Part shown: positions 1-5,461 of the stretch, one piece after another
Position numbering within the stretch: position 1 is the first letter of the stretch
How the letters are laid out: each line of letters opens with the position of its first letter
Assembly: GCA_016180765.1 (NCBI GenBank)
Contig: JACPAP010000031.1
Location: 1-8,551 of the forward strand
DNA from: Gemmatimonadota bacterium
Lineage (GTDB): Bacteria; Gemmatimonadota; Gemmatimonadetes; Gemmatimonadales; GWC2-71-9
Reading direction: 5' to 3'
DNA length: 8,551 nt
Notes under the pieces: model-generated
Told to the model about the DNA's origin: nothing
The model's database searches: none
Seen by the model: only the letters and a program-made list of their open reading frames with translations
Program-made: the position numbers and the translations under genes

Positions 1-1535
1 GCGAGCTCCTTCAGCATGTCGTTGGCGCGCTCGGCCGCCGCGCCGCGGGGCGCTCGCGCGAGGCCCGCATACAACCCACGGAGCGCTGCCTTGAGCTGCT
101 TGAGCTCACGGTCCAGGGCGGAGAAATCCACGAGCCCCCCGGCCTGCGTTCGGTATCCGTCCACCGCCTGGGTGATCTCCTTCAGGGTGGCGCGATAATC
201 GAACGGCAGGATGGTCGCGTTGAGCACCCGAAGGATGGTGGTGACGTACACTCGCAGGTCCCGCGCCAGGCTGTCGCGGTCGGCCACGTCCAGCGTGTCG
301 TCCTCCGTATGCCAGGCGATGTTGCCGCCGCACCCGCCCACCGGATAGAAGCCTCGGGCGTCGCGCTCGGCCCTGGGGATGTTGGAGAGGAGCATGAAGA
401 ACGACGTCAGGCCCAGCTGGTTGAACGAGTAATCTCCCGCGCGGATGGGGCGCAGGCGATGCGGCGTGACACCGGTCGCGTCCTGGATCGCGCGGCGGCA
501 GAGGTCGTCGGCCTCGGCCATCCACATCACCTCCTCGTAAGCGCAAGCGTCCTGGCAGCCCGGCGAGTCGATGTTGAGCGCGGCGACGCACCGCTGCCGG
601 AGCTCCATCGCGAACCGGTCGGCGAACCAGGTGGAGCCCGCGTACCGTCCCATTGAATGGCCGGGCCACCACGCGACCAGCAGCGAGCGGCGGAGTTTCC
701 GCTTGTGCGCGTGGAAGATCCGGGCCAGTTCCAGCAGGGTGGCGTCACCTACGGCGTTGTCGCCGATCCCCACGTCCCAGCTGTCGTAGTGGCCGTGCAC
801 CAGGAGGAAATCGTCCGACGCGCCGGCGATCCGGGCCACGGGCAGCTTGCACGCATACCAGCCCTCCTCCAGCGCGGTGCGGATGGTGACGTGCGCCAGG
901 CCGGACCGCATGGCGTCCAGCAGTCGGTCTCCATCGGGGCGACTGATCGCGAGCACGGTGGTCTTGGGCTTCAGCTCGATGGTCCGGTCGGTCGGCATGC
1001 CCCAGATAGGCGTGCAGATGCCCCAGTGCACCCGTTTGCCGGGGTTGATGTACACCTGCCCCGCCGCGCCGGCCCGCTCGAAGCGTTGGACCGCGAGCGG
1101 CATGGCGTATCCCTCCGACACGACGATCTTGCCGCGCACCTCGGTGCCGGCCGCGCGGTGGTCCTCGAACAGATCGGTCACGTCCTTCATCGCGGCGCCC
1201 GGCACGTGGATCGCGGGCGCCCGTAGGCCGGCCGGCCCGGTGGACGCGGCGAAGGAGGGGGGCTTGCCCACCAGCGTGGTGGCGCCGTCGCCGCCGTCCA
1301 ACTCCACGGAAGCGCTTCGTGGGAGGGAAAGGAACAGGGTGGGCTGGTGCACCTCGTGGGGGATCTTGAGGCGCGCGAGCTGCGCGGCGATGTAGTCCGC
1401 GGCGGCGAACTCGTCGGCGCTGCCGGACTCGCGCACCAGGGTCGCGAAGCGCTCGATCAACGCCCAGGCGAGGTCTACCGACACGTCGGCTAAGAGCTTG
1501 GCTTCGGCGTCGCCGCCAAGTTGCTTGGTGCTCAT
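1..1535 (-). CDS. M28-family zinc metallopeptidase (GCPII-like, with PA domain), C-terminus cut off by window edge
   Basis: The frame is open from ATG at 1535 to the left edge (511 residues seen, no stop). No signal peptide is visible, so it is probably cytoplasmic. A helical N-terminal part is followed by a PA-like insert (about 110-230, with RGKIVVSEG near 134-142) and then the M28 catalytic domain. The metal ligands fit the glutamate carboxypeptidase II pattern: His249 (GHYDSW), Asp259 (GDNAVGDA), Asp323 (LNIDSPG) and His409 (WHTEDD). The His-Asp distance of 10 residues equals that in GCPII. The usual general-base and ligand pair Glu-Glu is replaced by Gly292-His293 in WWPGHSMGRYAGS. The family removes N-terminal residues or hydrolyses small peptides; with this change the activity is uncertain. 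I recall related M28 proteins with the same GHS motif, so this may be a subfamily rather than a dead enzyme. The start has no obvious Shine-Dalgarno. An 85-base gap separates it from the upstream gene. Confidence 0.9.
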   Translation of the reverse strand, partial: MSTKQLGGDAEAKLLADVSVDLAWALIERFATLVRESGSADEFAAADYIAAQLARLKIPHEVHQPTLFLSLPRSASVELDGGDGATTLVGKPPSFAASTGPAGLRAPAIHVPGAAMKDVTDLFEDHRAAGTEVRGKIVVSEGYAMPLAVQRFERAGAAGQVYINPGKRVHWGICTPIWGMPTDRTIELKPKTTVLAISRPDGDRLLDAMRSGLAHVTIRTALEEGWYACKLPVARIAGASDDFLLVHGHYDSWDVGIGDNAVGDATLLELARIFHAHKRKLRRSLLVAWWPGHSMGRYAGSTWFADRFAMELRQRCVAALNIDSPGCQDACAYEEVMWMAEADDLCRRAIQDATGVTPHRLRPIRAGDYSFNQLGLTSFFMLLSNIPRAERDARGFYPVGGCGGNIAWHTEDDTLDVADRDSLARDLRVYVTTILRVLNATILPFDYRATLKEITQAVDGYRTQAGGLVDFSALDRELKQLKAALRGLYAGLARAPRGAAAERANDMLKEL

Positions 1536-1620
1536 GAGCGGTCCATCGGTTGGTTGGTCTGGCAGGCGACCAGAGCCCGCGAGGGTGCAAGTATGACGCT
1601 GCGGCGGCGGATGTCCAGCG

Positions 1621-1947
1621 TTACGTCGCCCGCCGGCGCGGCCGCCACTGATACCGCCGGAGCGGCACTCGCCCTCGCCAGTCGAAGTCCAGGCCCTCGG
1701 CTTCGAGCAGGAGCCGCTGGCGGAGCTCTTCGCCGAACTGCGAACGCCGGCTGATCTCCCCGCGCGCGTTGATCACGCGGTGCCACGGAACGGAGGTGCC
1801 GGATGGGAGCGCGTGCATCGCGTAACCAACCTGCCGGGCGTGTCCCTTGAGGCCCGCGAGCGCCGCGACCTGGCCGTAGGTCGCCACCCGGCCACGCGGA
1901 ATGCGACGGACCACGGCGTAAATGCGAGCGTAGCTCGGGCTCAGCAT
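1621..1947 (-). CDS. atl: Alkyltransferase-like (ATL) DNA-binding protein, MGMT family without acceptor cysteine
   Basis: This 108-residue protein has the C-terminal MGMT/Ogt DNA-binding fold and nothing else. Visible landmarks are IPRGRVATYGQVA (16-28, helix-turn-helix entry with the base-flipping Tyr24), ARQVGYAM (37-44, with the arginine finger Arg38) and PWHRVINARGEIS (54-66). In true O6-alkylguanine transferases the last motif is PCHRV. Here Trp55 replaces the acceptor cysteine, which defines the ATL group. ATL proteins bind O6-alkylguanine lesions, flip the base and pass the damage to nucleotide excision repair; they do not remove the alkyl group. Length and start match the family, with the conserved block beginning almost at the N-terminus. 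The tail is rich in Arg and Trp. It is divergent from the DUF1080 gene with about 75 bases between starts, and lies upstream of the M28 gene in the same direction. No functional link to either neighbour is evident. Confidence 0.93.
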   Translation of the reverse strand: MLSPSYARIYAVVRRIPRGRVATYGQVAALAGLKGHARQVGYAMHALPSGTSVPWHRVINARGEISRRSQFGEELRQRLLLEAEGLDFDWRGRVPLRRYQWRPRRRAT

Positions 1948-1988
1948 GCGTCTCGGCGGCCAGCTTCCCGTCCGGGGGCCGGGATCGT

Positions 1989-2016
1989 ATTGTAGTCGAT
2001 ACCCTCTTCGTGGGAA
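1989..2016 (-). promoter_or_regulatory. Candidate sigma70-like promoter for the ATL gene
   Basis: Read on the minus strand, TTCCCA (2016-2011, 4 of 6 matches to TTGACA) stands 16 bases before TACAAT (1994-1989, 5 of 6 to TATAAT). The -10 box is about 41 bases before the ATL start. The -35 box overlaps the start region of the divergent DUF1080 gene, so the two transcripts would compete. This is a motif match only, in a phylum whose promoter consensus I cannot check here. Confidence 0.25.
2010..2015 (+). promoter_or_regulatory. Weak ribosome binding site deciding the start at 2022
   Basis: GTGGGA lies 6 bases before ATG 2022. Other in-frame starts are GTG 2010, ATG 2016 and ATG 2037. The last has AAGG directly against it, which is too close to serve. 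The 2022 start gives a short basic N-terminus before the hydrophobic signal core. Confidence 0.35.
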
Positions 2017-2021
2017 TGATC

Positions 2022-2726
2022 ATGCCGGTACCAAGGATGTCCTGGGCGCTGCTGGTGGTGAGCGTGGCGTGCTCCCCGGTGGGGCGGGCCCAGTCGCAGA
2101 CGAACGCGTTGACTGCCGCCGAGCAGGCCGCCGGCTGGAAGCTATTGTTCGACGGGAAGAGCACCGATGGCTGGCGTGGCTACCGCATGGACTCCGTGCC
2201 GTCCGGCTGGAAGGTGGTGGACGGGGCGCTGACTCGAGTCGGCGCGGGCCGCGACCTCATCACCCGAGAACAATTCGCCAACTTCGAGCTTGCGCTCGAG
2301 TGGAACATCTCCCCCGGGGGCAACAGTGGGATCATGTATCGGGTGACGGAAGAGTACGAGGAGTCCTACAAGAGCGCTCCCGAAATGCAGGTGCTGGACG
2401 ACGCTGGCCACGCGGACGCGCAGTCCCGTCTGACCGCGGCGGGTTCCAATTACGACCTCTACCCCGCCCCGGCCGGCGTGGTGAAGCCGGCCGGCCAGTG
2501 GAACCTGGTCCGGATCTTGGTCCAACGGAACCACGTCGAGCACTGGCTGAACGGGCAGAAGGTGGTGGAGTACGAGCTCATGGGCCCGGATTGGGAAGCC
2601 CGGGTCAAGCGGAGCAAGTTCGTGGAGTGGCCCAACTACGGCCGCGCGAAGCAGGGCCACATTGCCTTGCAGGACCACGGCGATCAGGTCGCCTATCGCA
2701 ACATCAAGATTCGGGTGCTGCCATAA
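2022..2726 (+). CDS. Exported DUF1080 protein (3-keto-disaccharide hydrolase domain)
   Basis: This 234-residue protein has an N-terminal export signal. A basic start (PVPR) is followed by a hydrophobic core (about 7-17) and a plausible signal peptidase I site after GRA (residue 23). A Cys at 17 is present, but its context (SVAC) is a poor lipobox. The rest is one DUF1080 / PF06439 domain, a concanavalin-like beta-sandwich. Hallmarks are WKLLFDGKSTDGW (39-51), ALEWNISPGGNSGIMYR (91-107), EMQVLDD (121-127) and the closing GHIALQDHGD plus YRNIKIR (212-231). Members studied elsewhere cleave 3-keto-disaccharides or 3-keto-glycosides made by an oxidoreductase; many are uncharacterised. It would act in the periplasm or at the cell surface. 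It stands alone in its direction, about 4 kb from the Gfo/Idh/MocA gene that could supply a 3-keto substrate. Its substrate cannot be read from the sequence. Confidence 0.9.
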   Translation: MPVPRMSWALLVVSVACSPVGRAQSQTNALTAAEQAAGWKLLFDGKSTDGWRGYRMDSVPSGWKVVDGALTRVGAGRDLITREQFANFELALEWNISPGGNSGIMYRVTEEYEESYKSAPEMQVLDDAGHADAQSRLTAAGSNYDLYPAPAGVVKPAGQWNLVRILVQRNHVEHWLNGQKVVEYELMGPDWEARVKRSKFVEWPNYGRAKQGHIALQDHGDQVAYRNIKIRVLP

Positions 2727-2732
2727 AACATG

Positions 2733-2756
2733 ACGGCAGCACGGCAGAGACGGCAG
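2733..2756. repeat. Three near-tandem ACGGCAG heptamers in a convergent intergenic gap
   Basis: ACGGCAG occurs at 2733-2739, 2741-2747 and 2750-2756, separated by C and then AG. It fills most of the 41-base gap between the stop codons of the convergent DUF1080 and triple-Rid genes. It is outside both coding regions. No strong hairpin with a T-run is present, so a classical terminator is not supported. Confidence 0.6.
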
Positions 2757-2767
2757 AGCCGGGGAGC

Positions 2768-3892
2768 CTACCGTTCGGCGATCATCTGAATCTCGACCAG
2801 GAAGTTGGCGCCCATCAGTGGTGTGCCGACGACCGTCGGCTCCGGCCCGCCGGCCGGCAGGACCTCGTCCAGCACCCGTTTTACCGCCTCCCACTGCCGC
2901 AGGTCGGTGACGTAGACCCACAGGTCCACCAGGTGCGAGAAGTCCATCCCCGCCGCGCGGAGTGTGCCCAGGAGATTGTCCAGGGTGGTCCGGGTTTGCG
3001 CGGCCACGTCCCCGGCGCCGCCCAGCATCCCCGACAGGTAGAGGCGATTGCCGGTGCTGATGGCGGGCGACAGAGGGGCCCGCGATCGCTGCTGGCCTTC
3101 CGCCATCACCACCTTCCTCGAGGCTGACGGCTCCGCGATGCACTGGAGCTCCACGTCGAAGCCCGGGTTCATCAGGCCTGCCCGGACGGTCGCGCGAGCG
3201 GGGGGATCCTCCGCCGGGACGAACTCCGCGTAGGCCTGGTTCAGGCCCAAGAACCGCCGGGCGTCGTCCAGGAACACTCGGCAGGTGGTGAGGTCCTTGA
3301 AGTCCATCCCGGCGGCCTGGAGCACCAGCCCCATGTTGCCGAAGATGCGGCGGGTCTGGGTCGGCACGTCGCCGAGCAGCGGCTCGTAGGTGTCTGGGGC
3401 GCGGCTCGTCATGCCCGACAGAAACAGCGTGTTGCCCACCTTGATCCCCCAGGAATACGGCAGGGACGGTGACGCCATCCCGGCCGGCGCGATCACCTGC
3501 TTGGAGCCCCTCGCGGCCACGGCCGAGAGCTGAATCAGCGCGTCCGGGTCGGGGAGATCGACTCTTGCGGTTGCCCGCGTGGGCGGATCGCTGGGGAAGA
3601 AGCGGCGATACACCGCGTTCATGTCCTGGAAATGCCGCGCGTCTTTGAGAAAGACGTTCACGACGACCACGTGTGGCAGGTCCAGACCGTGCTGGCGCAG
3701 CGCTTGGCCGAGCTGTTCCAACACCTGGGTCGTCTGATCCGTGACGGTGGTGAGCGCCCGCCCGGCAGCGGTAGTGCCAGTGACGCTAGAGACATACACA
3801 AACTCGCGTTCCTGAGCGCCGAGTCCGCCGGCCAAGATCACCGAAGCGCTCGCTACGGCGGCGCAAGTCCGTGCCAGGTTTGGTGGAGTCAT
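2768..3892 (-). CDS. Exported protein of three fused RidA/YjgF/UK114 domains
   Basis: ATG 3892 is chosen because GGGAGG stands 5 bases upstream and the protein then opens with a signal peptide (hydrophobic 10-24, LGAQ end near 27). The frame stays open further upstream, but nothing protein-like is there. The mature part is three Rid domains: about 28-130, 138-258 and 266-374. RidA normally is a 128-residue cytoplasmic homotrimer that hydrolyses reactive enamine/imine intermediates, with sites at subunit interfaces. Aligned to E. coli RidA Arg105 and Glu120, the pairs are Arg106/Gln121, Arg233/Glu248 and Pro352/Glu367. The 15-residue spacing is kept in all three, but only domain 2 has both residues. 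Domain 1 also lacks most of the first beta-hairpin. One chain could therefore fold as a pseudo-trimer with one or few working sites. Export points to a periplasmic role. The substrate is unknown. Confidence 0.88.
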   Translation of the reverse strand: MTPPNLARTCAAVASASVILAGGLGAQEREFVYVSSVTGTTAAGRALTTVTDQTTQVLEQLGQALRQHGLDLPHVVVVNVFLKDARHFQDMNAVYRRFFPSDPPTRATARVDLPDPDALIQLSAVAARGSKQVIAPAGMASPSLPYSWGIKVGNTLFLSGMTSRAPDTYEPLLGDVPTQTRRIFGNMGLVLQAAGMDFKDLTTCRVFLDDARRFLGLNQAYAEFVPAEDPPARATVRAGLMNPGFDVELQCIAEPSASRKVVMAEGQQRSRAPLSPAISTGNRLYLSGMLGGAGDVAAQTRTTLDNLLGTLRAAGMDFSHLVDLWVYVTDLRQWEAVKRVLDEVLPAGGPEPTVVGTPLMGANFLVEIQMIAER

Positions 3893-3897
3893 GGGAT

Positions 3898-3903
3898 CCT
3901 CCC
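3898..3903 (-). promoter_or_regulatory. Ribosome binding site of the triple-Rid gene
   Basis: Minus-strand GGGAGG is 5 bases before ATG 3892. It fixes the start over longer in-frame options reaching to 4126 and places the signal peptide at the N-terminus. Confidence 0.75.
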
Positions 3904-3982
3904 GAGGGACGCACAAGATAGGCCCCGGCCTCGGCTGCGGCGAGCCCCGGAGCGGCCCGTGGCCTGAGCGCCGCCAGGGGTC

Positions 3983-3988
3983 CATATT
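3983..3988 (+). promoter_or_regulatory. Candidate -10 box for a leaderless nucleotidyltransferase operon
   Basis: CATATT (4 of 6 to TATAAT) ends 7 bases before ATG 3996, where transcription would start at or next to the A of the start codon. No Shine-Dalgarno sequence lies at normal distance from this ATG; the nearest purine run, AGGGG (3976-3980), is 15 bases away. No good -35 box is visible. The site lies in the 103-base divergent gap shared with the triple-Rid gene. Confidence 0.25.
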
Positions 3989-3995
3989 GCAAGCC

Positions 3996-4262
3996 ATGCG
4001 TCCGCGCACTGGCCTAAGCGATACGTCGCCGGAAGCGCTGGCCAAGCAGATCGAGCTATACCGGCGTATGACGTCGGTACAAAAAGCACGTCTCGTTCGC
4101 GACGTGACGCTGACCGCGAACACCATGGGGCTGGCTGGGCTCCGACAGCGGCATCCCGCTGCCAGCGAGCGTGAACTGCTGCTCCGTCTGGCCGTGTTGC
4201 GCTTGGGGGAGGAGCTCGTCGCTCGCGCGTATCAGTGGCGGCCCCCGCGCGATGGCGCCTGA
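3996..4262 (+). CDS. Small uncharacterised protein, first gene of a nucleotidyltransferase pair
   Basis: This 88-residue soluble protein has predicted mostly helical content and no signal or membrane segment. Distinct stretches are SPEALAKQIELYRRM (11-25), LAGLRQRHPAASERELLLRL (46-65) and GEELVARAYQ (71-80). I recall similar short proteins, ending in a conserved G-x-E-L-A-x-x-x-Y-like segment, directly upstream of nucleotidyltransferase genes in cyanobacteria and Chloroflexi, without an assigned function. The stop codon overlaps the start of the nucleotidyltransferase by 11 bases, so the two are co-transcribed and probably translationally coupled. The order (small protein first, enzyme second) resembles antitoxin-toxin operons, but no known antitoxin fold or HEPN Rx4-6H motif is visible. 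Third positions include more A/T than the flanking genes (for example GTA CAA AAA GCA CGT near 4075-4092), which fits horizontal transfer. ATG 4068 is an alternative start but would remove the conserved N-terminal helix. Confidence 0.75.
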   Translation: MRPRTGLSDTSPEALAKQIELYRRMTSVQKARLVRDVTLTANTMGLAGLRQRHPAASERELLLRLAVLRLGEELVARAYQWRPPRDGA

Positions 4263-4845
4263 TCAGCTTCCCGACCCAGTCGCGGTCGCCCTCGCCGTCG
4301 CATCCGTCTTCGAGCGCCTCGGTATCCCGTACTTTGCAGGGGGCTCCCTGGCCAGCTCGCTGCACGGAGAGCCGCGCTCCACAGTGGACGTAGACCTCGT
4401 CGCCGACCTGCGGCCTGATCATGTCGCACCGTTGCTTGCCGCACTCCAAAGCGAGTACTACGTGAGCGAGGTGGCGGTGCGTGAGGCGCTTCGGTTCGGC
4501 ACCTCGTTCAATGCGATCCACTTTGCCACGGCGGTCAAGGTGGACGTGTACCTCGTCGCCCAGGATCCTTTCAACGCCGAGCGCCTGGCGTACCGCCAAC
4601 GCATGCAAGTCTGGGCGGATCCCCCGGCGGAACTGTTCGTAGACACCGCCGAGTACACGGTGCTCCGGAAGCTCGAGTGGTACCGGCGGGGCGGCGAGGT
4701 GTCGGAACGGCAGTGGCGCGACGTGCTAGGAGTGCTCCGGGTCAAGGGTGACAGCCTGGATCAAGCTCGCTTGAACACTTGGGCGCCGCGCCTTGGGGTC
4801 GCCGATCTGCTGGCACAGGCCAGGGAGGAGGCCCAACAGAGGTAA
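4252..4845 (+). CDS. Pol-beta-superfamily nucleotidyltransferase (DUF6036/AbiEii-like)
   Basis: This 197-residue protein starts with a helix and then shows the nucleotidyltransferase signature: GGS at 30-32 (AGGSLASSLHG), Asp46-x-Asp48 (STVDVDLV) and a third carboxylate, Asp98 (KVDVYLV). All three metal-binding Asp residues are therefore present and it should be catalytically competent. The C-terminal half has helical segments, including EYTVLRKLEWYRRGGEVSER (134-153) and QWRDVLGVL (154-162), typical of the DUF6036-like group. The family transfers a nucleotide (NMP) to a protein, RNA or small molecule. Relatives include the AbiEii and MenT toxins, which modify tRNA ends, and the MNT antitoxins, which AMPylate HEPN toxins. 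Which role applies cannot be decided from sequence. ATG 4252 overlaps the preceding stop (11 bases) and has no clear ribosome site of its own, suggesting coupled translation. Longer in-frame starts (4171) add a Cys/Trp-rich leader inside the upstream gene and are unlikely. Confidence 0.85.
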   Translation: MAPDQLPDPVAVALAVASVFERLGIPYFAGGSLASSLHGEPRSTVDVDLVADLRPDHVAPLLAALQSEYYVSEVAVREALRFGTSFNAIHFATAVKVDVYLVAQDPFNAERLAYRQRMQVWADPPAELFVDTAEYTVLRKLEWYRRGGEVSERQWRDVLGVLRVKGDSLDQARLNTWAPRLGVADLLAQAREEAQQR

Positions 4846-4882
4846 CCCGCGTTGCGTTCTGGCGGGTCGCGGCGGCTCGCCT

Positions 4883-5035
4883 TCAGCCCCTCGGCTTGAT
4901 CAGCGCCCGGAACCGCGGATCGCCCCAGAGCGGGGCCAGGTCTGGGTGTGCATGTCCGTCCTGGCCCCAGGTGCTGTTGGGGATCGCCGCTCGGCCAAGG
5001 CCCGCCGCCATTGCCTCGAGGGCTGGCTCGAGCTG
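4883..5035 (-). pseudogene. Possible remnant: C-terminal tail like those of TPR-containing kinases or cyclases
   Basis: The minus-strand frame ends with HPDLAPLWGDPRFRALIKP and then a stop at 4883. This closely resembles the usual closing motif (D-P-x-[FL]-x-P-L-x-x-D-P-R-F-x-x-L) of tetratricopeptide-repeat tails on serine/threonine kinases and adenylate cyclases in Gemmatimonadota and relatives. The adjoining EQLEPALEAMAAG could be the last helix. Third positions in this short part are mostly G/C, as in real genes here. Further upstream the frame becomes Arg/Gly-rich and unlike TPR sequence, and no kinase or other TPR unit is found in any minus frame. The open frame itself continues to ATG 5245 (120 residues), which could alternatively be a small real gene. 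Best read as a decayed gene end; the match is from memory of the motif. Confidence 0.3.
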
Positions 5036-5374
5036 CTCGCCGCTTGCTGCGGCCCCGTGCTGCTCGCCGCCTGCGCCTGGCTCGCGACGCGCCCCGCCAA
5101 CGGCCCAGGCTCCTCCGATTTGGCCGAGGCGGTCGCGACGGCCCCTGCCGACGTCCCGGTCTCGTCGGGTTTCGTGGAGGCGATCCGAGACTACGCCAAG
5201 CCGCGCGACGTCCCCGCTGCGTTTCAGCACCTCGTGGACTGGCATGCGGGGTTGGACCCCGTCGTCCTACTGTTCACGGCCGGCGGGCGGCGGGCCTGCG
5301 CGATCCCGGCCCGCGAGGCGACGAGGGTCGTGCCACGCCAGCCATACCGCTGCCGCTGGAGCGCCGCGCGGTGA
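4952..5374 (+). CDS. Hypothetical protein with a possible N-terminal membrane segment
   Basis: From about 4998 to the stop at 5374 this plus-strand frame has about 90% G/C at third positions by eye, with lower GC at second positions, a pattern like the true genes here. ATG 4952 gives 140 residues. The frame is open further upstream (to 4793), but that part overlaps the nucleotidyltransferase. A hydrophobic Cys/Leu/Ala-rich stretch (LLAACCGPVLLAACAWLA, about 31-48) could be a membrane anchor. It is followed by a soluble part including FVEAIRDYAKPRDVPAAF and LVDWHAGLDPVVLLF. I do not recognise the family. No convincing ribosome site precedes the ATG, and the first 45 codons overlap the minus-strand tail remnant, so at most one of the two is right in that overlap. 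It may itself be a gene fragment. Confidence 0.3.
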   Translation: MSVLAPGAVGDRRSAKARRHCLEGWLELLAACCGPVLLAACAWLATRPANGPGSSDLAEAVATAPADVPVSSGFVEAIRDYAKPRDVPAAFQHLVDWHAGLDPVVLLFTAGGRRACAIPAREATRVVPRQPYRCRWSAAR

Positions 5375-5461
5375 CCGGGTAGGCCGCGCGGCGACGATCT
5401 CTACGGTGTACGCGCCCCGGAGGGCGGGCGACGGTGCCGGGAGGTTCGGTCGCTTCCTGGG

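Larger units (their letters stand above)
4846..5461. other. 616-base region without a secure gene
   Basis: This lies between the nucleotidyltransferase stop and the MFS permease stop. All six frames are partly open because of high GC. Two weak signals exist and are listed separately: a minus-strand C-terminal tail at 4883-5035 and a plus-strand coding-like frame at 4952-5374. From 5375 to 5461 nothing is recognisable. No terminator hairpin with a T-run, no tRNA and no insertion-sequence ends were seen. The mixed, opposing signals suggest decayed or rearranged DNA next to a mobile-looking gene pair. Confidence 0.5.

Noticed and set aside
745..1590. Minus-strand open frame (281 residues) over the M28 gene
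   Set aside because: It is Arg-rich shadow sequence. The M28 frame, open from 1535 to the left edge, contains all zinc-ligand motifs.
2022..2075. Lipoprotein signal in the DUF1080 protein (Cys17)
   Set aside because: The residues before Cys17 (SVA) fit a lipobox poorly, while GRA at 21-23 fits signal peptidase I. Not excluded, but not claimed.
2727..2767. Rho-independent terminator between the convergent genes
   Set aside because: Only weak GC pairing and no T-run on either strand. The repeated heptamers explain the apparent structure.
1946..3127. Long plus-strand open frame (393 residues) across the DUF1080 and Rid genes
   Set aside because: The product is Arg/Gly/Pro-rich and family-less, and it overlaps two genes with clear domains in other frames. 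It is a shadow of GC-rich coding sequence.
3893..4126. 78-residue N-terminal extension of the triple-Rid protein
   Set aside because: It overlaps the divergent small gene, contains no domain and would hide the signal peptide. The ribosome site at 3898-3903 supports 3892.
3889..4608. Minus-strand open frame (239 residues) antisense to the nucleotidyltransferase pair
   Set aside because: Composition is shadow-like and no motif was found. The plus strand has the intact nucleotidyltransferase triad.
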